From the NCBI GenBank assembly GCA_022574315.1, contig JACZSH010000029.1, positions 1-13,041 on the forward strand: 13,041 nt of DNA. The letters run 5' to 3'. This document shows positions 1 to 6,244 of the stretch, in pieces. The notes under the pieces were generated by a model. It made no database searches and was not told where the DNA came from. It was given only the letters and a program-made list of their open reading frames with translations. The position numbers and the translations under genes were made by a program. This stretch comes from Chloroflexota bacterium (GTDB lineage: Bacteria > Chloroflexota > Dehalococcoidia > Dehalococcoidales > RBG-16-60-22). The number at the start of each line of letters is the position of its first letter. The first letter of the stretch is position 1.

Positions 1-1
1 G

Positions 2-1153
2 CTTGAAGGCTCGATTGTCGACCTGGTCAATAGCACGATTTCGGTACAGGTAAGCAGCTTCAGCAAATATGCGATTATGGCCAATTTTCCGCCGCCCCTA
101 TTCGAAGAGGTAGACGAGCCGCCGCCGCCGCCATCAATACCGCCGCCGGTTACGCTGCCGCCGCCGTTTACACTGCCGCCGGTAGGGGAGCTACCCCCGA
201 CGCCGGTTGACCAGGTGCCGGTGGCGACTACCACTCTGGAAACGAGCATGTTAGGCGACGAAAAGAAATTTGAAATCAGTACCGGGGGGCTGGTGTTAGA
301 ACCTTTATCACTGGCTGACCCCGGCGGGCACTTTACCATTGCCCTGGATAGCGGTACCAGGATAATTACCGGTGATGGTACCGTACCCGGTAGATTTGAA
401 TTAACCATAGCTGAAGAACCGGTTATTCCCGCCGATAAAATGGCCGTCATTGACGGGAAAATCGTACTTGATAATATGGTATTGCTCAGCCCAATCTACC
501 GGTTTACCAGCTATGTAAACGGCATGGTAACCCCGGTCACTTACTTTGACCCCGCCGCCACGCTCATCGTTAGTTATGACACGGATAATTTGCCGGAAAA
601 TATCTTAACCCCGTTTGTTGCCTACTACACTGTGGAACAGGGCCTGATGCCGATAGAGCCACCCCCGGGTTCAACGTTTGAGATAGGCAGGGCAAAGGCT
701 CAAATTGGTCACGCTTCATTATTTGTCGTCGCCGCCGAGCTGCTGCCGCCGCCTCCGCCGCTACCGGCCAGATTCGAAGTCGGTGACCTGCGTATCAGTG
801 CGAGTCAAGTGGAGCCGGGGCAACCGGTTATTATTAGCCTCAGTGTCGCCAACGAGGGTGAGATTGAAGGCAGCTATGAACTGTATCTGAAGATAGATGG
901 TATCGTCAAGATGATAAAGCGGGTAACGCTGGCTGCCAGGGACAGTCAAACCATAAGCTTTGAAATATCGGATATAGCTATCGGTGAGCACAAAATAAAT
1001 GTGGCTGGCTTAACCGGGCAATTTTCGGTGATCAGCCGTACGCCGGTAACGATATTGTCAACAGTCAACTGGTTAATCTTTGACCTGGGTATAGCCGCCG
1101 TGGTTGTGGCCGGATTGCTAGCTTTATATCTGGTAAGGCGGCGGAAGCTGTAA
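2..1153 (+). CDS. Surface-anchored protein with proline-rich linkers and a CARDB-like domain (5' partial)
   Basis: The frame is open from the first bases of the window, so this is the C-terminal 383 residues of a longer protein; the ATG at 77 is internal. The visible start reads like the end of a beta domain (SSFSKYAIMA). It is followed by a proline-rich linker (about residues 28-67, rich in PPP runs encoded by ccg/gcc triplets), then a beta domain of roughly 180 residues that ends in a similar HASLFVVAAE strand. A second short PPPPPLP linker leads to a CARDB-like Ig fold (about 256-345). A C-terminal hydrophobic helix (about 358-378) with a final RRRKL anchors the protein with its bulk outside the cell. 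Such architecture is usual for cell-surface or S-layer-associated proteins; the ligand is unknown. The next gene is convergent, 44 bases away, and I see no clear terminator between them. Confidence 0.8.
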   Translation, partial: LEGSIVDLVNSTISVQVSSFSKYAIMANFPPPLFEEVDEPPPPPSIPPPVTLPPPFTLPPVGELPPTPVDQVPVATTTLETSMLGDEKKFEISTGGLVLEPLSLADPGGHFTIALDSGTRIITGDGTVPGRFELTIAEEPVIPADKMAVIDGKIVLDNMVLLSPIYRFTSYVNGMVTPVTYFDPAATLIVSYDTDNLPENILTPFVAYYTVEQGLMPIEPPPGSTFEIGRAKAQIGHASLFVVAAELLPPPPPLPARFEVGDLRISASQVEPGQPVIISLSVANEGEIEGSYELYLKIDGIVKMIKRVTLAARDSQTISFEISDIAIGEHKINVAGLTGQFSVISRTPVTILSTVNWLIFDLGIAAVVVAGLLALYLVRRRKL

Positions 1154-1197
1154 GCACAAAGCGAAGCAGCAACGGGGCGGGATTACTGAGAATATAG

Positions 1198-2031
1198 TTA
1201 CCAACCGGCGGAGTTGTCCGGGTACCAGGCATCCGGCGCGTTCCCCGAACCATCAAGAAAGTTGACATAATATACGTCGTTGTAGTAAACCCATGATTGA
1301 ACCACCGGGAAGTCGCGGCTGGCGTAGTAATCAAAAGGGAGTCCCTGCCGGCTAATAACGTTGCCGGTCTGGTCATCCCAGTAGGGACCGCTGCTGGGGT
1401 CCAGAGCCAGCCACTGCCTATCGGCGAACAACTCGACCCAGGCGTGCCCCACTTTAACCTCACCGAACTCAACTATTCCAAGAACAATCCTTATTTCCTC
1501 CGGGCTGATATCGAGAGCGCGAATCAACGAGGCTAAAGCGTGCGCCTGCTCTTCACAATCGCTGACCGCTTGGCCGCTGACCGGATTCCCCGGGTAACTG
1601 GCCGTTTCGGTTAGAAATTCGGCGGGCGTCAACCACTTCTCGGCTTCGCCAAGAAGATTTTGGTCCGGGACATAAATCCACTGGGCGGCTAAAGCGTAGG
1701 CTTCAGCGGGGCTGTTTATTTGGGCGGCTAATCCCTGGATTGTCGGGTCGTCCGGCGTCACATAAACCTGATAGGATAATCTTTCGCTGGCATTGCTTAA
1801 GTCACGGTTGCCGTTCCGGGAGATTTTCTGGCCATTTGCCGCGGCTGGTGCCGGCGTTTTGTCAATGCCGGTACCTGACGGACGTGCCGACACCTCTATC
1901 GGTGATGAACCCGAATCGGCTTTGGCGTCATGGATAATCAGGGGAGAAGTTAAGGCTGAAGATACCAGCAGTAAGGCGAACAGGAAAGAGAGGCGCCGCT
2001 TGGTTTTGTTTTGCATCCGGTCGGTATTCAT
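1198..2031 (-). CDS. Secreted transglutaminase-like (papain-fold) protein
   Basis: A 277-residue protein. The N-terminus has a basic stretch (KTKRR) and a hydrophobic run (about 14-33), consistent with a signal peptide or signal anchor. A low-complexity linker (about 38-80) leads to a transglutaminase-like domain. Its triad is visible as Cys159 in SDCEEQAHALASLIRAL, His197 in VGHAWVEL and Asp211 in LALDPSSG, with the spacing expected for the superfamily. Domains of this type act as proteases, amidases or cross-linking enzymes; which one cannot be told from sequence. The C-terminal 50 residues are rich in Tyr, Asp and Trp. The start is the ATG at 2031, with only a weak ribosome site (GAAGAT); the ATG at 2016 is an alternative. 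Facing the surface protein at 2-1153, it may act on the cell envelope, but that link rests on position only. Confidence 0.85.
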   Translation of the reverse strand: MNTDRMQNKTKRRLSFLFALLLVSSALTSPLIIHDAKADSGSSPIEVSARPSGTGIDKTPAPAAANGQKISRNGNRDLSNASERLSYQVYVTPDDPTIQGLAAQINSPAEAYALAAQWIYVPDQNLLGEAEKWLTPAEFLTETASYPGNPVSGQAVSDCEEQAHALASLIRALDISPEEIRIVLGIVEFGEVKVGHAWVELFADRQWLALDPSSGPYWDDQTGNVISRQGLPFDYYASRDFPVVQSWVYYNDVYYVNFLDGSGNAPDAWYPDNSAGW

Positions 2032-2217
2032 ATCTTCAGGATAGAGCCGGGATGCGAAACAACGACTAAATATTGGGGTGGATTATCTAAATATTATCTG
2101 AAGATTACGCCTGGAATTTACCTGGCTTGAAGAGTTACTCTGACGGTAAGTATCGGATTTTCGAACATTTTTCAACCAGAAAGCGTTGTATTTTAGAGCG
2201 GTTCCTGGTTATTCGTG

Positions 2218-2245
2218 TTGACAATTTGGCTGGTGGGTGTATAAT
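2218..2245 (+). promoter_or_regulatory. Consensus sigma-70 promoter for the mini membrane protein
   Basis: TTGACA at 2218-2223 and TATAAT at 2240-2245 are both perfect, with a 16-base spacer. A TG directly precedes the -10 box. Transcription should begin near 2252, giving a short leader before the GTG at 2320 or almost none before the TTG at 2278. Confidence 0.75.
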
Positions 2246-2319
2246 AGACCAAATACTGATTTAGTACGGTATCTTATTTGGTAACACTAAAACTTGGAGT
2301 ACTACTCTGTGGTAGGAAT

Positions 2320-2517
2320 GTGCTAAGAAAGAATTATTTCATTGGCCTGTTATTTATATCGCTGATGCTGCTTTCGGCCGGGGGAGGGGCTTTAGCCGCC
2401 GGGGAAATTACCATAGGCGCGATTTTCCTCGCCGCCGGCCTGGTAGTCCTGGCGCTTGATTTATACCTCTTGAGAAGGTCGAAACTTAAATTGCCCCCTT
2501 CATCTCCGGACAGTTAA
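2320..2517 (+). CDS. Small two-helix membrane protein, unknown function
   Basis: A 65-residue protein if started at GTG 2320 (reading MLRKNYFIGLLF). It has a hydrophobic helix at about 6-24, a short glycine/alanine turn with one acidic residue, a second helix at about 29-50, and a basic tail (LRRSKLK) ending PPSSPDS. The positive charges flanking both helices suggest a hairpin with both ends in the cytoplasm. The frame is open back to TTG 2278, but the extra 14 residues look less like a normal N-terminus and no ribosome site precedes that TTG. The GTG has an AGGA only two bases upstream, which is close, so the start is uncertain. It stands alone behind a perfect promoter, which supports real expression. 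I do not recognise a family. Confidence 0.55.
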   Translation: MLRKNYFIGLLFISLMLLSAGGGALAAGEITIGAIFLAAGLVVLALDLYLLRRSKLKLPPSSPDS

Positions 2518-2640
2518 CCTGTCCGCATCGTTCCCGTAAACTCATTTTTCCGGTATCGATAACCTCATGACACAGGTTTAATACCCGCCCGCCATCTTTA
2601 ATCGTTCCGACTGAAGTCTTTTTCGTTCCTATTTTTCCAC
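2486..2640 (-). other. Cys/His-containing open stretch, possible gene remnant
   Basis: On the minus strand an uninterrupted frame of about 50 codons ends at a TAA at 2486-2488. It reads like coding sequence, with an IGTKKTSVGTIKDGGRVLNL stretch, then CHEVIDTGKMSLRERC and GQVNCPEMKGAI. The C-H...C...C spacing is reminiscent of a metal-binding tail. No proper start is visible, since the frame runs into the opposite strand of the aminomutase remnant near 2640, and it overlaps the end of the mini membrane protein gene. It could be the 3' end of another decayed gene or chance. I do not recognise a family. Confidence 0.25.
2507..2525 (+). terminator. Hairpin over the stop codon of the mini membrane protein gene
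   Basis: The arms CGGACAG (2507-2513) and CTGTCCG (2519-2525) form a perfect 7-bp stem around the loop TTAAC, which contains the TAA stop. No T-run follows directly, so it may be a weak terminator, an mRNA-stabilising stem or a protein site. Confidence 0.4.
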
Positions 2641-2643
2641 CCG

Positions 2644-2800
2644 ATATTGCGTGGGGTGAACGATAGCCCAGAGGTCCTGGCCGAGCTCTACAAAAAGGGT
2701 TCCTTTATCGGTCTCTCTCCGTATTACACTTTTCAGACCAGGCCGACCATTGACAATAAACCTTACGCCGTGCCCCTGGTTAGAGCCTACCAGCTTCTCT
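2644..2800 (+). pseudogene. Fragment of a lysine-2,3-aminomutase-like (KamA family) radical SAM gene
   Basis: The plus strand encodes about 50 residues that match, from memory, the segment of KamA-family proteins after the barrel core: LRGVNDSPEVLAELYKK (2647 onward), then IGLSPYYTFQTRP, then NKPYAVPLVRAYQLL, ending near 2799. The family normally reads GVND-PEVLAEL, PYY-FQ-RP and NK-F-VPL at these places. The N-terminal part with the CxxxCxxC cluster and the C-terminal tail are both absent: upstream is unrelated sequence and downstream is the end of the SDR remnant. There is no start codon in a good context. The preserved frame and motifs suggest a fairly recent break-up. The frame continues as open sequence to 3117, but beyond about 2800 that is only the opposite strand of the SDR remnant. 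Confidence 0.7.
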
Positions 2801-2806
2801 CAGTTG

Positions 2807-3008
2807 CTAGCGGGAAAGCCAGCCGCCGTCTATATTTACGATGGTACCGTGCATATAGTCGGATGCCGCCGAGGCGAGAAAGACCACTATCCCCTGCAAG
2901 TCAGCCGGGTCTCCCCAGTGACCGCGCCATAGCTCTGCCGAGGCCCTGCTTGCAGCCGGAGACCAGGGCCGTTTTATCCGGCAGGCTGAATTTATCCAGA
3001 ATGCTCAT
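2807..3008 (-). pseudogene. Short-chain dehydrogenase (SDR) gene with a large internal deletion
   Basis: Both ends of an SDR are recognisable on the minus strand. The first 30 or so codons from ATG 3008 read MSILDKFSLPDKTALVSG then CKQGLGRAMA, the N-terminal Rossmann strand and glycine motif (GxxxGLG form). A good ribosome site (GGAAAGGAG, 3018-3026) is still in place. The last 35 codons, in the next frame, read WGDPADLQGIVVFLAS then ASDYMHGTIVNIDGG and WLSR with a TAG at 2807-2809, which is the classic SDR C-terminus around the last strand. The middle of about 170 residues, including the catalytic Ser and YxxxK, is missing. The N-terminal frame itself stops at a TGA shortly after the junction. 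The ends resemble 2-deoxy-D-gluconate 3-dehydrogenase-type SDRs, which would fit the UxaA neighbours, but the substrate is not certain. Confidence 0.8.
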
Positions 3009-3187
3009 CGTTTTCGGCTCCTTTCCAGCTATCCGAATTTCCATCAAGTCTTCCGAGACAATCATATCTCACCCCCAACCGGTAATCGCAGGCATTATAT
3101 CACGGCAGGGGCGATAGTTTATACATGGTGAAAAGGAAAATTGCGGGCAAAGATAATATATTATTATGGGAAAAGCGTATATTGTAT

Positions 3188-3215
3188 TTGACTGATTTTC
3201 AATATGGTGTAAAAT
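3188..3215 (+). promoter_or_regulatory. Sigma-70 promoter of the UxaA-like operon
   Basis: TTGACT (3188-3193) and TAAAAT (3210-3215) are separated by 16 bases. Transcription would start near 3222, leaving a leader of about 40 bases before the ATG at 3263. This argues against the longer frame beginning at 3125, which lies upstream of the promoter. Confidence 0.6.
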
Positions 3216-3262
3216 CAGGAAGGTATCCTGATACAAAACGTTTCGATGCAGGAGGCTACCGA

Positions 3263-3565
3263 ATGACTGCCCGCAGAGCTTTACGTCTGGCGAATAAGGA
3301 TAACGTGGCCACCAGTCTGGAAGATATCGAGTCGGGGGCGGTGGTACTGGTCCGTCTGGGTAAGGACAGCGAAGAAATCACCGCCCGGGAGGAAATACCG
3401 TTCGGCTTTAAAATAGCGGTGACCGATGTCCCCCGGGAGGCTCCGGTCATCAAGTACGGCGAACCAATCGGGGTCGCTTCTCAGGACATAAAGAAGGGGC
3501 AGATGGTGCACGTCCACAATATCGCCGGGGCAAGGGGGAGAGGAGATTTGAATGAAAGAGAGTGA
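3263..3565 (+). CDS. UxaA-family dehydratase, small (SAF domain) subunit
   Basis: A 100-residue protein matching the N-terminal SAF domain of altronate/galactarate dehydratases. Visible blocks are DNVATSLEDIESG (13-25), IPFGFKIAV (45-53), VIKYGEPIGVASQDIKKG (62-79) and MVHVHN (81-86). In most relatives the second block reads GHK; here it is GFK, so a usually conserved histidine is replaced by Phe49. The ATG at 3263 has GGAGG at 3251-3255 with 7 bases of spacing and follows the promoter at 3188-3215, so the upstream extension to 3125 is rejected. The gene overlaps the large subunit by 14 bases, which implies translational coupling and a two-part enzyme. The family dehydrates sugar acids in the cytoplasm; the substrate here is not established. 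Confidence 0.85.
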   Translation: MTARRALRLANKDNVATSLEDIESGAVVLVRLGKDSEEITAREEIPFGFKIAVTDVPREAPVIKYGEPIGVASQDIKKGQMVHVHNIAGARGRGDLNERE

Positions 3566-4754
3566 GATGAAGTTCCTGGGTTACCCGAGGCCGGACGGCT
3601 CGGCCGGTATCCGTAACTACGTGCTGGTGCTGCCGGGGGGTTTTTTTGCCGCCAAGATATGCGATACCGTGGCCGGCACCCGGACGATAGTGACCGCCGA
3701 CAACGGGAGCGGCCGTACCAGCGCTGACCGTGAAACAATCGGCCGGACGCTTATCGGGCTGGGCAGCAATCCTAATGTGGCCTCAGTCATCGTCCATTCG
3801 CAGAGTCCCGGCGCCGGCTACCCGGAATTGAAACCGTCTCACCTGGCCGAAGAAATCGCCCGTTCCGGGAAATGGGTCGAGTTCATCGATAATGTTCAGG
3901 AAGGAGGCACGTTCCGGGCGCTGGAAAAGGGAATTCAGACGGCGCGGAAGATGGTGCTGGAAGCCTCGCGGATAAGACGCCAGCCGTTTGACCTCAGCCG
4001 GTTGGCGCTGGGCGTCAAGTGCGGCCACTCGGATACCACCTCGGGCATCGCCGGCAATCCGGTCATCGGTAACCTCTTTGACCGCCTTGTCGAGGCCGGA
4101 GGCACCGCTTTCTTCGGGGAGACCACGGAAATAATCGGCGCCGAGCATATCCTCGCCAGGCGGGGCATCAACCAGGAAGTAGCTGAAAAGATTTTGCAGG
4201 TGGCGGCGGATACGGAGAAGATGGCCAAATTAACCGGGGAGGACATCCGTACCATTAATCCGGTGCCCTCAAATATTGCCGGCGGGATTTCCACGCTGGA
4301 AGAAAAGTCACTGGGCGCCATTCACAAAGCCGGGTCAAGCCCGATTCAGGGCGTTCTCAGCTACGGCGAGCGGCCGCCGGGTAAGGGTCTGTATTTCGTG
4401 GATAACTGGATGAATTCGGCTTCTATCTTTGCCGGCTACGCCGCGGCCGGGGCGCAACTGGTTATCTTTCAACTGGGTGGCGGCGGCCTGTCCGGGGAAG
4501 ACCTGCTGTATACCTCTTCGGCAGTCGTCTCGCCGCTGATGTGGACTACCGCCAACCCCAGGACTCTGGCCATGGCGCCCACCAGCCTGGATTTCTATTC
4601 CGGCAGGGTGATTGAAGGTAAGGAAACCATTGAAGAGGCCGGCGAGAAACTGCTCCAAACGGTGCTTGAAATCGCGTCGGGGACCCTGACCAGGGTAGAG
4701 ACCCTCCGCTATATTAATCCGACGCAACTCTACCTGAGAGAGCCGTGCTTTTAG
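3552..4754 (+). CDS. UxaA-family dehydratase, large subunit (divergent)
   Basis: A 400-residue protein of the altronate/galactarate dehydratase C-terminal family. Blocks seen: LGYPRPDGSAGIRNYVLVLP (9-28), NPNVASVIV (73-81), GVKCGHSDTTSGIAGNPVIG (154-173), FGETTEIIGAEHILARR (188-204) and GGISTLEEKSLGAIHKAG (244-261), then SPIQGVLSYGE (263-273). AGGAG at 3541-3545 precedes the ATG by 6 bases; Met6 is another possible start. Compared with the family as I know it, the cysteine after the VLP strand, the one in the GC loop (here NGSGR, 51-55) and the one in the LGCE motif (here SQSPG, 83-87) are missing. Only the KCG cysteine (157) remains of these. It may therefore have a different substrate or metal site from altronate dehydratase. 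It ends 45 bases from the convergent aminotransferase gene, with no clear terminator. Confidence 0.85.
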   Translation: MKESEMKFLGYPRPDGSAGIRNYVLVLPGGFFAAKICDTVAGTRTIVTADNGSGRTSADRETIGRTLIGLGSNPNVASVIVHSQSPGAGYPELKPSHLAEEIARSGKWVEFIDNVQEGGTFRALEKGIQTARKMVLEASRIRRQPFDLSRLALGVKCGHSDTTSGIAGNPVIGNLFDRLVEAGGTAFFGETTEIIGAEHILARRGINQEVAEKILQVAADTEKMAKLTGEDIRTINPVPSNIAGGISTLEEKSLGAIHKAGSSPIQGVLSYGERPPGKGLYFVDNWMNSASIFAGYAAAGAQLVIFQLGGGGLSGEDLLYTSSAVVSPLMWTTANPRTLAMAPTSLDFYSGRVIEGKETIEEAGEKLLQTVLEIASGTLTRVETLRYINPTQLYLREPCF

Positions 4755-4799
4755 AGTCGCCCGCTGACCGGGTACGCGGCGAAGTCCGGCAAGCAGGCG

Positions 4800-6146
4800 C
4801 TACTTTGGCTTCAGGGCCGCCACCAGCGGTTTGATGATGTCAAGTGCCCGGTCGGCTTCCTCGATGGTTATCGTGCAGGGCGGGCAGATGAACATCCGGT
4901 TGCCCATCCAGCCAATAACCCGCGTAAAAATGCCGGCGTCAAACAGGTCCTGACATAATTTATCTTTGGTCGGCAGGTCAATCGGCTCTCGGGTCTTTTT
5001 GTTACTTACCAGTTCAAGGGCTTGAAAAAGACCTCGGCCGTCAGCGTAGGCGACGCAGGGCAGGGGGACAAACTCAGCTTCCAGGCGCTGCTTGATATGA
5101 TTACCTACGGTGGCGGCATTTTCGACCACTTTATCCCTCACGTAGATATCCAGAGCCGCGGAGGAAGCGGCGGCGGCGATGGGGTGGCCGCTGTAGGTAA
5201 AGCCGTGTGCCATGTGGTTGTCCTTTAACACGTCGTAAATCCGGTCGTTGAGGGCCACGGCGGCAAAAGGTAAGGCCGAGTTGACAATCCCCTTGGCCAT
5301 AGTCATCATGTCGCCCTGGACATCCCAGTGCTCGCAGGCGAACATTTTACCCGTCCGGGCGAAGCCGGACATAATCTCGTCGATGATGAGCAGGATATCG
5401 TATTGTTTGCACAGCTCGGCCACCCGGGGCCACCAGCCGGGGGGCGGTTCAATGACGCCCGCCGCACCCATTATTGGTTCGGCAATGAAAGCGGCGATAC
5501 TCTCCGGACCTTCCGCCTGAATTACCGCCTCCAGATAATCGAGGGTTGCCTGGCCGCAGTCGGCAACATCGCCAAACATGCAGCGGTAGCTATACGGCGG
5601 AGCCACGTGGACAAAGCCAGAGGATACCGGCCCAAAGGGATTCTGGTTGAGGCCGCGACCCAGCCCGGTCACGTTGGTCGATATCCCGGCCGAACCGTGA
5701 TAAGAAGCGTAAAGGCTGATGATTTTATATTTACCGGCCAGCCCTTGCCGGCTCCAGTAGAAACGGGCCAGTTTCACCGCCGAATCTACCGCCTCGGCAC
5801 CGCCCGAAGTATAGTGAAAGTGATTCAGGTCTCCCGGCGTCAGCCTGGCGAGTTTTTCGCTTACTTCGACGATGTACGGGTTGGTCATACCGAAGAAAGT
5901 GGTCACGAAGTCTATCTCGTTCATGGCTTTGGTCACGGCGTCGATGATTTCCTGCCGGCGGTGGCCTAAATTGACGCATATCAGCTGTGACGAGAGGTCA
6001 ATATACTCCTTACCCTCGGTGTCCACCACGTATATCCCATGGGCTTTTTCCATGACGATACCCTGGTTCCGACCGACTATGTACATGCCATGGACTACTT
6101 TTTCCGCATCGACTCGGAGGATCTCCTGCGTCCGTTTACTCACCAT
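4800..6146 (-). CDS. Class III PLP-dependent aminotransferase
   Basis: A 448-residue fold-type I aminotransferase, the usual length for class III. Visible features are the phosphate-binding loop SGGAEAVDSAVKLAR (about 114-128), the aromatic YHG (149-151), the cofactor aspartate in LLIIDEIMSGFARTGK (Asp256) and the Schiff-base lysine in MTMAKGI (Lys285). The GFTYSGHPIAAAA block follows. It should move an amino group between an amino compound and an oxo acid in the cytoplasm; the overall look is of omega-amino acid or taurine:pyruvate type enzymes, but the donor cannot be fixed. The ATG at 6146 is chosen because AAAGGAG lies 8-9 bases upstream and a promoter at 6183-6212 would start transcription near 6176; the earlier ATG at 6182 would precede that start. 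It is the last gene of the minus-strand cluster, 98 bases after the dehydrogenase. Confidence 0.88.
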   Translation of the reverse strand: MVSKRTQEILRVDAEKVVHGMYIVGRNQGIVMEKAHGIYVVDTEGKEYIDLSSQLICVNLGHRRQEIIDAVTKAMNEIDFVTTFFGMTNPYIVEVSEKLARLTPGDLNHFHYTSGGAEAVDSAVKLARFYWSRQGLAGKYKIISLYASYHGSAGISTNVTGLGRGLNQNPFGPVSSGFVHVAPPYSYRCMFGDVADCGQATLDYLEAVIQAEGPESIAAFIAEPIMGAAGVIEPPPGWWPRVAELCKQYDILLIIDEIMSGFARTGKMFACEHWDVQGDMMTMAKGIVNSALPFAAVALNDRIYDVLKDNHMAHGFTYSGHPIAAAASSAALDIYVRDKVVENAATVGNHIKQRLEAEFVPLPCVAYADGRGLFQALELVSNKKTREPIDLPTKDKLCQDLFDAGIFTRVIGWMGNRMFICPPCTITIEEADRALDIIKPLVAALKPK

Positions 6147-6182
6147 TTTCGAGGCTCCTTTCTTGCCCGGTATTTTTATCAT

Positions 6183-6212
6183 ATCCTACCCCGCAAAAGC
6201 GAAGTCAGTCAA
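6183..6212 (-). promoter_or_regulatory. Possible internal promoter for the aminotransferase
   Basis: Reading the minus strand, TTGACT (6212-6207) and TAGGAT (6188-6183) are 18 bases apart. The predicted start near 6176 gives a leader of about 30 bases to the ATG at 6146. The -10 box is only a partial match, so the gene may rely mainly on read-through from the dehydrogenase. Confidence 0.4.
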
Positions 6213-6244
6213 CCTTAAAGGGAGATGACCCACTTCGCCAGGTT

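Noticed and set aside
2647..3117. A continuous plus-strand frame of about 156 codons.
   Set aside because: Only its first 50 codons are meaningful (aminomutase remnant); the rest is the opposite strand of the SDR remnant.
3125..3262. An N-terminal extension of the UxaA small subunit to an ATG at 3125.
   Set aside because: It lies across the promoter at 3188-3215, has no family similarity, and the ATG at 3263 has a strong ribosome site.
4755..4799. A possible terminator between the UxaA large subunit and aminotransferase genes.
   Set aside because: Only a 4-bp GC stem with a long loop can be drawn, and there is no T-run.
5328..5969. A 213-codon plus-strand frame inside the aminotransferase gene.
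   Set aside because: It is antisense to a clearly conserved enzyme, has no recognisable domain, and has no ribosome site of note.
6147..6182. A 12-residue extension of the aminotransferase.
   Set aside because: It contains the ribosome site of the ATG at 6146 and precedes the predicted transcription start.
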